Source: Abelmoschus esculentus
Taxonomy: Eukaryota > Streptophyta > Magnoliopsida > Malvales > Malvaceae
NCBI GenBank assembly: GCA_035048815.1
Contig: JAUCBN010000017.1
Location: forward strand, 11,466,936-11,530,935
Reading direction: 5' to 3'
DNA: 64,000 nt
The notes under the pieces were generated by a model. It was not told where the DNA came from. It was given only the letters and a program-made list of their open reading frames with translations, and did no database searches. Shown here one piece after another: positions 35,444-44,357 of this stretch. Made by a program: the position numbers and the translations under genes. Positions within the stretch are counted from its first letter, which is position 1; the number at the start of each line of letters is the position of its first letter.

Positions 35444-35929
35444 TGTAAAAGGTTATATTGATGCTAGTTTTAAACTGATGAGGATGACTCACGATCACAA
35501 TCTAGATTTGTGTTTTGCCTTAACGGAGGTGCTGTGAGCTGGAAAAATTTAAAGCAAGACATAGTAGCTGGTTCTACAATAGAGGTTGAGTATATTGAAG
35601 CCGGTGAAGTGGGAAAAGTAGCTTCTTGGATCAAAAAGTTCATATTCAAACTAGAGGTTGTTCCAAGCATATCATATGTTGTAGAACGTCGTTGTGATAA
35701 CAATGGAGTCATTGCGTAAGCAAAGGAACCCATATCTCATCAAAGATCCAAACATATTCTTAGATATTTCTATCTCATTCGAGAGATCATAGATTGAGAA
35801 GATATGGATATATGCAGAGTAAAAACGGATGATAACATTGTTGATCCTTTGACGAAGCCTCTTACACAACAGAAGCATGATCGTCATACTAAGTCACTCG
35901 ATATTAGATATGTGAGTGATTGGTCTTAG
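35444..35929 (+). pseudogene. Ty1/copia RNase H, continuation after the nested insertion
   Basis: This resumes the copia pol cut at 16603. Blocks are VKGYIDASF, a one-base frameshift, then SRFVFCLNGGAVSWKNL, DIVAGSTIEVEYIEA, NNGVIA, KEPISHQRSKHILRYF and NIVDPLTKPL. The frame ends YVSDWS and TAG at 35927-35929. The catalytic Asp of DASF, the Glu of EYIEA and the Asp of CDNNG-like RCDNN remain. The order and spacing are those of copia elements of Tork/Angela type; I am not sure of the exact lineage. Confidence 0.9.
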
Positions 35930-35933
35930 TGCT

Positions 35934-35943
35934 AGTGGGAGAT
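35934..35943 (+). other. Polypurine tract of the copia element
   Basis: AGTGGGAGAT lies directly before the LTR start TGTTAGAATATGC at 35944. Confidence 0.85.
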
Positions 35944-36155
35944 TGTTAGAATATGCACAAGACTAATCATATGATGATTGTAAGAATACTTTTATTTACC
36001 AATTTTATTGAATAAAGGCATTTTCATTATTGTTTTTAGAAATATGTATCAATGTTTAACATAAACTGACAAACAATATGGTCCACATAATGATATAAGT
36101 ATTATTATTAAAAGATCTTTAGTCATGTATTACGGGCATGGACAATAATGATACG

Positions 36156-37340
36156 TCATGCGTGCTGAATATGCACAATTGGAGTACAAGTGTACACGTC
36201 AAGTAATAAGTGATAAGTATTTATTGAGTTATCATCTTATCAGGGATTGGTGTACTTAATATGCTTCCTTTGATCTTCTTGCCCTATAAAACAAAAGTAA
36301 AAACACAAATAAGTTTGATGTGTTTAACTAAATAAACTAAACTAAATAAAGTAAGATCAAATATTAAGAAAGAGGGTAGGATCCAGTTGTGTTGTATAGT
36401 GGATTTGACTGATTTGTTTCTGTCTAATGCAATTGCACTGCACAGCCTCGGTAGTACTACAGATATTATCTTCGACAGCGACAATGTTCTCTGCCGCGAC
36501 AATCTCTTGCTCTTGGGTAGATTTATCAAAGTTTGGCAAAGTTTACTTGAATGGCTCCGCTTATCCCTAAGTCGAAACACTGTTGAAGGTCAGTCCTTGA
36601 TGATACCTCCCAGTGTTAATTAGTTATAACCAACAACCAATCTCACACTTCTTTTAGCCTTTGAAACTCTAACCTATTCCTAGGCCGAGTTAGTATCCTC
36701 CAACCAAGTCGAATACCATACTTACTCCTTTCGTGAGTCTAACTCTCACAAATACTCGACAACCTTCACCAAATTAGAACATGATGGGAAGAATTTTCCC
36801 TAAAATAAAAGCTCTCAAAATTCGGCTCTCAAGGTCACGCGGTATGCTCCTAATACCTAGGACGGTTATGCCTTATATAGGCTTGGCCTAGGGCAAACCT
36901 TTCCTATTTAGAGTACAACTTAGAGTGGGGAACAAGTTATGTACATAGGGTAAATATTTACAGGTTTAATCTTCTAGAAGATTTCTTCTCGCGTAGCCTT
37001 GTCCTTGGACTTTTCTTCTGTTGTTCGGCTCTGATTCTTGGACTTCTTGTTCAGCAACCTTCTCCTTATTTTTCTCCTTTCATTGCCTGCCATATCACTT
37101 TTTCTTCTCTGCTACCTCGGCATAAGGTCCTGCCTTGGCCTCATTTTATTGCCTCGGCAATACCTATTCCTACACAGATATGAAAATACAGTAAAGTATG
37201 CTTTTCTATAAATATAATCTTCAATGGCATAATCCCTAAATATATCACATTAAGTACATGCATTGGTTCAAGTAGGTGTAGAATTAATGATAATTGCCCA
37301 TGAAAAGTGTAGAAAGTGATAGTGAGTTGAGCACTTATCA
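36156..37340 (-). repeat. 3' LTR of element B
   Basis: The 1185 bp LTR has ends TCATGCGTGC (decayed TGATACGTGC) and GCACTTATCA as read on the plus strand. A TATA box, CTATATAAG, lies on the minus strand at about 36872-36880. Compared with the 5' LTR it lacks about 120 bp (43381-43505 there) between short CTCTC words. Confidence 0.9.
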
Positions 37341-37353
37341 CACCCCCAAACTT
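37341..37353 (-). other. Polypurine tract of element B (LTR-proximal)
   Basis: The minus strand reads AAGTTTGGGGGTG just before the 3' LTR start TGATAAGTGC. Confidence 0.87.
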
Positions 37354-38100
37354 GAACTATTGCTTGTCCTCAAGCAATGCAAACATCAATTTGTCAAACT
37401 CTATTCTCTCTTGATCTTATGCTTACATCTATTTTTCCCATCATAACTATGTTTATTCTTTAGGCTTAACCTTTCGATTACCTAAGGGTGTACCTAGAAG
37501 ACAAACTATAAGGCTAGTGTGTGTGTGTATTTTTGTGGACAAGTTTGATTAAAGGCCTTCTTAGATAAACTCTAAGTTCAAGACAAATAGATTTGGAATA
37601 ATAATTCCTTGAGCCAATATCGTGCACCTCAAGTATTGTGTTTTCTATTTCTTAACTCCTTATTTCTTTTGCTATTCTTTTATGCATACTAGAGCCAATT
37701 TTGAGCACCTCTAGCATGAAGAGAGTATTTCCTAGAGCCGGTCATAGGTATCTTTAGTCACCATTCCAAAGATCTAAGTCTTTATCATCTAAGTTTATTA
37801 AAAGAATTCCTATAACCAAACAAGTCCAAAAGTGTTTTGAAGTTTGACCTTAGAGTAAGCTCCTAAGTTTTTCAACTTAAGTATCCTAGAATTAATCCTT
37901 CAAAACAGATCCTAACTATGGTAAGGAGAAAGATTTTTGTTGCCTTCAAGAATAAACTAAGACAAAATTGATGAAAAGCAGTGCAAGAGTATGACAACAA
38001 TTTCAAGTAAAGTGGTGAACATAAAACAAAAAATTTTATCACTAAAAACTTTCTTTTGATGGCAAGGCCGCGGCAGTAGATTGCCTCGGCAGTGGCTCTA
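37354..38100. other. 3' untranslated part of element B between the two polypurine tracts
   Basis: About 750 bp without a gene. GAGCCAATWTCGTGCACCTC-like units recur (37611, 37694, 37732), as in element A near 5000-5150. TGCCTCGGCAGT and GGCCGCGGCAG motifs occur at 38066-38093. Confidence 0.65.
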
Positions 38101-38114
38101 CACCCCCAAACTCA
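38101..38114 (-). other. Second, internal polypurine tract of element B
   Basis: The minus strand reads TTGAGTTTGGGGGTG about 100 bp after the second ORF stop, with AATTGAGGACAATGCTTGG before it. It matches the duplicate at 5488 in element A in sequence, context and distance (about 760 bp from the LTR-proximal tract). Confidence 0.65.
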
Positions 38115-38211
38115 AACCAAGCATTGTCCTCAATTCTTAATTTAGGGGAAAACAGTAAGTAAAAAATATAAGTAGTAAAAGAACAACTATATGAGCAACA
38201 AGAAGGAAATA

Positions 38212-39834
38212 TTATGATGATTTGGAAGAACTTTCTTCCACAATTTGTCTCCTTGGTCTAGCTACTAATTGTTGTGCCCTTGGTGATGATGATGGCTTTT
38301 CTCGTCGTGGTGGTTGAACTCTCGTTGGTGTTGCCCGTTGCATTGGGGCATTGACTTCTTTTCCTCCTTCATCGTCTGTGTCCATTATCTTTGTGCCTCC
38401 TTCATTCTGTGGATTTGCCCCAGCATGCTGGATGCTAGGCTCGACAATGGATGAGCTCTGATGAACATAGGCATCTATCTCAGCTGATAGACTATCCATT
38501 GGGATTGGAGACCTTGGGGGAGTGCTGAAGGTCGCCCTTCGCTTCGAAGGTCTTCTACTTGCTGATGATGCCGCGACAGCGTCTGCTGCCCTAGATGAGA
38601 TAGCTGCATTGAACTGTTACTGCGGTCTGGAGGTGAAAAATGGTCTTAGACCTGGGGCTGGAGTAGTCTTTGTGTAGAGCGCTACCATGATGAATATGTC
38701 GGTAGAGAATTCTGGGAATTGCGCCCATTGGTTGGGAAAGTTCTGCATCATCATCTGGGCAAAGGTGTTGTTGAAGTCTCTCTGGTATTCCATATATCTT
38801 TGTTGGCGAAGTTCCATAGCTTCCATCCTCTGTAGAATTTCCTAGTAGGGGTGTGCTGCGGTAGGGGCTTCGTCAGTGCCAGATATCTCTGATGTGTATT
38901 GTGTGTCGATAGTGAAATCAGTAGTAAACTACTGAGGGGTTGCCTTGATAGGTTCTGCCTATGTGATCTGCATGACTCTGTGGTAGAATTCTCTCGTCCA
39001 TCCCTGCCGAGTTGGTGTGTATTCATCCGTGTCTTCAACTAGTACTCCTGCAGTAATACACAAACTAGATATTAAACAGGGGAAGTATAAAGGTCCACGT
39101 TCCTTCTTACCATATTCGTAAATTTCTCGTAGAATTATCTCTCCAACATTTATGCTCCACTTGTTGATGATGGACTGGATCAACATTAATCTTTTACGGT
39201 CCATTGTACTGTTATGGGAGGTAGGGATGAGTCATCTCTTGACAAATGTGTACCACAATTTGGTCTCGGGCTTGAGGCTTTGCCTAGTTACAAAACCTCT
39301 ATGGGCACTGGTTTCCCATGGAGTGTTTTTGTAACAAAGGTCATCCTTAATCAGTTCATAATCCTGGGTGGTGATATCATCCATAAACTCGGCATGCCTA
39401 TCTCATTTTAGTGTTAGGCCGTAGAATTCGTTGATTGTTTCAGCATCAAGGCGAATAAGCCTGTATCAGCAGTGGACAAAGAGATTGTCCTTACTCGGCC
39501 CATGTGCATAAAACTCGCACACTATGGTGGCATTGGCCTGGTCAGGTTGTAGGCAGAAGAGTTGTCATTTTTGATGTTGAATCTTGTTGAACAGATAGTG
39601 TTTAATGCCGCAGTTTTCCTCTTCTGATTGTTGAAATCCTTGGTCTTCCCATAGCTGCCGAGCAACAAAAGATCTGTTGAATCGGTCTACAACAGTGGCG
39701 GGGGCAAATCTTGTGTATGCTGTCATTAATTGAGTTTTAAGGCTTGAGGGTTCTAAAAAGATTCTGAAAAATTCAAGAAGATTGACAAAGAGTATTGTGA
39801 GAGCAAGATTGTAGTAGAATGTTAAAGAATTCAA
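38212..39834 (-). pseudogene. Second ORF of element B: putative plant transposon protein
   Basis: A minus-strand coding region split by a few stops and shifts into frames 39834-39565, 39204-38959, 39038-38751, 38826-38617 and 38499-38212. Blocks in order are RFNRSFVARQLWEDQGF, then about 39250 PETKLWYTFV and PTSHNST. IINKWSINVGEIILREIYEY and GPLYFPCLISSLCITAGV follow, then TPTRQGWTREFYHRVMQI and a basic, Ser/Pro-rich tail ending VEESSSKSS. It belongs with the putative plant transposon protein (Transposase_32) domain; the function is unknown. The first Met of the frame is at 39834, but Met37 (39726, MTAYTRFAP) is the likelier start, being where the conserved part begins and leaving a leader after the TATA box. 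Element A keeps the same region. Confidence 0.75.
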
Positions 39835-39870
39835 GAATGCAAGAGTGAATAATTTAACAGAAGGATGCTT

Positions 39871-39880
39871 CTTATATAGG
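39871..39880 (-). promoter_or_regulatory. TATA box before the second ORF of element B
   Basis: CCTATATAAG on the minus strand lies 37 bp before the first Met and 145 bp before the likelier start codon. The LTR promoter of the same element uses the same ten bases (GCCTATATAAG at about 43665-43675). Function is inferred. Confidence 0.55.
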
Positions 39881-40129
39881 CCTCGGTAGTGTGACCGTTT
39901 TAACCACTAGACGTTTTGTAGCCGTTTTGAATTTACTGCCCGTTAGCAATTACTGTCGCGGCGGAAAACTCGGTAGGTATCCTGCTGAAAACTAAGTCTC
40001 CTTTATTCTTGATTTTATTATCTTAAAAAAATTTAAAATAAAAATATTAATAATGAAAAACACATAAATCCTAAACTAAAATTGATCCTAATATAATAGA
40101 TAAAGTAGAGGTAAAGAGATTATATTACT

Positions 40130-40980
40130 GGTGAAGTGCATGTGAATGCATCTCCAAAATTGCTCATCTCCTGCTGGCCTGGATTTTTCTTCAGGTGTTA
40201 GCCAGTCCCTTTTTTATTTTCTGCCTCCACCTTGGGCTTAATTCTCTTACCAAATAATCTACCGAACGTGTTGCCTAGGAAGGATACTTTGGTGTCTGCA
40301 TCTGTTGTGTGGAGGGATTTGCATTCTTCTGGACCATCAAATATTTTCAAATTGTAGAATACGTTGAGTTTGACTTGTTGGTCATTGACCCTCATTGTCA
40401 ACTCTCCATTCTCCACATCTATTAAGGTTCGTCCAGTAGCAAGGAAAGGTCTTCCCAGGAAGATCGGTGCATTATCATCGGCTTCACAGTCGAGGATAAG
40501 GAAGTCGGCAGGGAAAATAAACTTGCCTACCCTTACCAATATATCCTCTATCTTTCCTTCAGGATGCACATAAGATCTATCCGCAAGTTGGAGCAGCACT
40601 GTTGTAGTCTTTGCCCTTCCTATTCCAAGCTTTTGAAAAATTGATTTGGGTATGAGATTGATGTTTGCTCCTAAGTCACATAGTGTCTTTCTTTCATAAT
40701 TATTACCAATCGCACAAGGTATGGTAAAGCATCCAGGATGCTTCAGTTTGGGTGGCATATGATTGTGCAGCATTGCCATGCACCCTTCAGTTGCTGCCAC
40801 TGTCTGAAACTCACATAGCTTCTTTCTCTTATTCGCAATATCTTTCAAGAATTTAGCATAGTTGGGCATTTGTTCAATTGCCTCAACAAATGGCAAGTTG
40901 ATATGGACTTTCCTGAGAATATCCAGGAACTTCTTAAACTGTTGATCCTGTTTCTATTTTTTCAACCTTTGTGGGAAAGG
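40130..40980 (-). pseudogene. Aspartic protease of element B
   Basis: A frame of 232 codons (40896-40198), open upstream to about 40950 and with its tail running on to about 40130 after one stop, encodes the protease of an Athila-like polyprotein. Blocks are INLPFVEAIEQMPNYAKFL, the active site CDLGANINLIPKS (DLGA at residues 74-77 of the frame), LQLADRSYVHPEGKIEDIL, FPADFLILDCEAD and FLGRPFLATGRTLID. The domain looks complete. Protease would release Gag parts in the particle. The end GDAFTCTSPV near 40145 matches GDAIYCTPLV in element A, and nothing like RT follows before the second ORF. Confidence 0.87.
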
Positions 40981-41850
40981 TGGTGGTGGTCTCATCTCGT
41001 CCAGGGTCTCATTGGTTTGAAATTTAATACCTGGAACCACTGTGTGTCTCGCAGTCTTGGCAGGAAGTGCGGGTGCTGCCGAGCTTCCTGCTGGGGCATT
41101 GTCCTCCTGTTCAGTCTGTTCAACATCCAAGTCCTCCTTGTCTGTTTCCTCCTATTTGCTGGTGGAACTTTGGTTGCTGACTTGCCCATTGTTTCCTTAA
41201 GTTGTAGGTCACTTCTTGTAGTGATTGTTTTGCATTGTTCATGGCTCATTCCTTTAGCAACTTCAGTATTTCTAGGTAGTCCCCCCTGTGGTCTAGTATT
41301 TTGTCTTTGAGCAAATTGACCAACTTGGTTTTCTAGTGATTTTATAGCAGCTTCTTGGTTTTGCAGCCTCATCTCTGTTCTATTCATGAAGTCATCAGTT
41401 CTCTTCATGAAGCTGCTATTCTCAACCATATAAGATTCTATTTGCATGAGGAAGGCCTTGAGAGTATTTTCCAATGTGTTCATAGGCTACAGCTACTGCA
41501 TTTGCTGCTGCGGCAGTGATTGCTGTACACGCTGCTGCGTAGTGAATACTGATATCCTGAGGCTTGGTTAGTGGGGTTCAAGGCATTATTAGAATTGCTC
41601 CACGAAAAGTTTGGATGCCTTTTCCATGTCGGATTGTATATATTTGACATCATGTTGTTGTTCCAGTTGTAGTTACCCACATAGGAACCAGATTCCTCGT
41701 CTTGCATATACTCAGAAGAATTTATCATTTTTAGCTCGTGAGTATTTTGTTGTACTTACATGTTCTGAACCATCTTGGTTATAGATGTCAACTGTGCTGC
41801 CACTGAATTGTTGGTTTCTAGTTCATTCACTATGGCTTGGCGTCTTAATC
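40981..41850 (-). pseudogene. C-terminal Gag of element B
   Basis: Two frames, 41728-41480 and 41483-40992, encode the Gag C-terminus: the YVGNYNWNNNM and YNPTWKRHPNFSW blocks, then a coiled-coil-like stretch (FLMQIESYMVENSSFMKRTD and EAAIKSLENQVGQFAQRQNT). These are typical for Athila Gag between capsid and protease. Stops split it into pieces. Confidence 0.8.
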
Positions 41851-42583
41851 CTCATCGCCTAAAAGTAGGGAATTGAAAATCGTTTCTTGCGAGTTTGTTC
41901 AGAATCTCTATAGCTTCTTCCGGAGCCTTGTCAAAGAGTGTGCCATTTGCCAAGGCATCCAACATCATCCTTGTCGGGGCATTGGTGGCATTATAGAACA
42001 TGGTTACTTGCGTCCAAAGTGGAAATCCATGTAGTGGACATTTGTTCAGTAACTCTCTGTAACGTTCCCAAGTCTCGTACATAGATCCGTCATCAGCCTG
42101 TCTAAAAGAAGAGATTTCATTATGGATTTGATCATATAAGTTTGTAGGGTTAAATCGCATAATGAATTCTCGGTAGAGTTCACTCCAAGATCCAATTGAT
42201 CCTGCCGGAATGCTATTCAATCAGGTCTTGGCCCAATCCCTTAGTGAATAGGGGAAAAGTTTAAATCTCAAAATGTCTTCATGGACTAGTTGAATTTTGA
42301 AAGAGTTGCATACTTCCATGAATGATTTGAGATACTGTATGGCATCTTCTGTTGCAGCCACACTAAATTGTCCAATAGTATTAAGAATATTGAACATTAC
42401 TGATTTAAGTTCAAAGTGAGTTGCCTCTATCTCTTGTGTAACCACTTCAGGGTTCAATCCATTCAGATATTCTACCAGAAAATCTCTAACAGTTAGCTGT
42501 CGCGGTAGTGGTTGCAGCAGTGGTTGTTGTTGATGGCCTCCATTGCCTACAGGTAGGTTCTTATTTCCTTGATTCACTGCCAT
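41851..42583 (-). pseudogene. N-terminal and capsid Gag of element B
   Basis: One frame from ATG 42583 to 41852 is broken by a single TGA at 42218-42220, where Trp is expected (DWAKT-stop-LNSIPAGS). It begins MAVNQGNKNLPVGNG and includes the capsid blocks FELKSVMFNILNTIGQF, LRFKLFPYSLRDWAKT, GSMYETWERYRELLNKCP and TRMMLDALANGTLFDK. The start is about 205 bp after the 5' LTR. Apart from the TGA the frame is intact to FRR and a stop. Confidence 0.87.
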
Positions 42584-42766
42584 GGCTCTTTATATATGTC
42601 TTGTCAACCCTTGAAAGGTTCTTTCGATTTTTGGGTCAATCTCGTACAGTGGATTGCTAGGGTTGGCCCTGGTCATACCCCAAAAATCAAATCAAATCAA
42701 ATAAAAAACAAAATAACTAAAAATAAAAGTAAGAAAATAAAAAAAAACAAATTTTAGTTGTCAATC

Positions 42767-42784
42767 CCCGATAACGGCGCCAAA
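42767..42784 (-). other. Primer binding site of element B
   Basis: The minus strand reads TGGCGCCGTTATCGGGGA a few bases after the 5' LTR end (CACGTATCA). This is the usual Athila primer site; I recall it as tRNA-Asp type. Confidence 0.85.
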
Positions 42785-42788
42785 AACT

Positions 42789-44134
42789 TGATACGTGCTG
42801 AATATGCACAATTGGAGTGCAAGTGTACATGTCAAGTAATAAGTGATAAGTATTTATCGAGTTATCGTCTCCTCAAGGATTGGTGTACTTAATATGCTTC
42901 CTTTGATCTTCTTGCCCTATAAAACAAAAGTAAAAACACAGATAAGTTTGATGTGGTTTAACTAAATAAACAAAACTAAATAAAGTAAGATCAAATATTA
43001 TGAAAGTGGGTAGGATCCAAATGTATTGTATACTAGATTTGATTGATTTGTTTCTGTCCAATGCAATTGCACTGCACTGCCTCGGTAGTACTGTAGATAC
43101 TATCTTCGGCAGCGACAATGTTCTCTGACGCGACAATCACTTGCTCTTGGGTAAATTTATCAAAGTTCGGCAAAATGTCTTTGAATGGATCCGCTTATCC
43201 CTAAGTTGAAACACTGTTGAAGGTTAGTCCTTGATGATACCTCCCGGCGTTAATCAATTATAACCAACAACTAATCCCGCACTTCTTTTAGCCTCTGAAA
43301 CTCTAACCTATTCCTAGGCCGAGTTAGTATCCTCCAACCAAGTCGAATACCGTACTTACTCCTTTCGTGAGTCTAACTCTCCCGAGTCTAGACAAATAGA
43401 TTACTTACAAACTTCCTTCCTGGGCTTGGATGCAAGAACAAAGAATGGCAAAGAGTAAGGAAACATTGATATTTTATTGCATAGAAACAAGAAACAAGAT
43501 ACAATCTCCTCTCACAAATACTAGACAACCTTCACAAAAACCCTAAGAGAACTTAGAACATGATGGGAAGAATTTTACCAAAGGTAAAAGCTCTCAAAAT
43601 TCGGCTCTCAAAATTCAGCTCTCAAGGTCACTCAGTATGCTCCTAATCCCTAGGATGACTATGTCTTATATAGGCTTGGCCTAGGGCAAACCTTTCCTAA
43701 TTAGAGTACAACTTGGAGTAGGGAACAAGTTATGTACATAGGGTAAATATTTCCAAGTTTAATCTTCTAGAAGGTTTCTTCCCGCGTGGCCTTGTCCTTG
43801 GGTTTTTCTTGTGTTGCTCAGCTCCGATTCTTGGGCTTCTTTTTCAGCAACCTTCTCCTCATTTTTCTCCTTCCATTGCCAGCCATATCGCTTTTTCTTC
43901 TCTGCTGCCTCGGCATCAGGTCCTGCCTCGACCTCATTCTGCTGCCTCGACAATACTTATTCCTGCAAAGATATGAAAATACAGTAAAGTATGTCTTTTC
44001 TACAAATATAATCTTCAATGGTATTATCCCTATATATATCATATTAAGTACATGCATTGGTTCAAGTAAGTGTAGAATTAATGATAAGTGCCCATGAAAA
44101 GTGTAGAAAGTGATTGTGAGTTGAGCACTTATCA
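42789..44134 (-). repeat. 5' LTR of element B
   Basis: The 1346 bp LTR runs from TGATACGTGC to GCACTTATCA as read on the plus strand. The TATA box CTATATAAG is at about 43665-43673 on the minus strand. By eye the two LTRs differ at roughly one base in 10-15, so the insertion is not recent. Confidence 0.92.
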
Positions 44135-44357
44135 ATACGCTTATGACTAACATGTTATTGATTGATGACAACGAGTTGTCATTGACACAGAGATGTCAGA
44201 ATCAATATATGAATATATTATTAGAGAACAATAGATTAGATTGACCCGCTATGAGCATATGTCTTGGATTATTATGCGACGGTCATGATATTGCTCATAG
44301 TAACAACTATATGTATTATCCTTAGACTTGAGATTATTACTATCTCAACATATGTTG

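Larger units (their letters stand above)
36156..44134 (-). mobile_element. Athila-like element B, complete ends, no RT or integrase
   Basis: An 8.0 kb minus-strand Ty3/gypsy element is flanked by ATACG on both sides (36151-36155, 44135-44139). In transcription order it has: 5' LTR 44134-42789; primer site; gag and protease (42583-40130); a spacer with a TATA box; a second ORF (39834-38212); an internal polypurine tract; a 3' untranslated part; the LTR-proximal polypurine tract; and 3' LTR 37340-36156. It lacks RT, RNase H and integrase, as does element A, so it must have relied on a helper. Confidence 0.88.

Noticed and set aside
35439..35445. TTTGGTG after both chromovirus LTRs (19923 and 35439), suggesting that the LTR ends seven bases later
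   Set aside because: Ending at GTTACA gives a plausible target duplication (CTTAG and TTTGG) and restores the copia frame exactly; the shared seven bases look coincidental.
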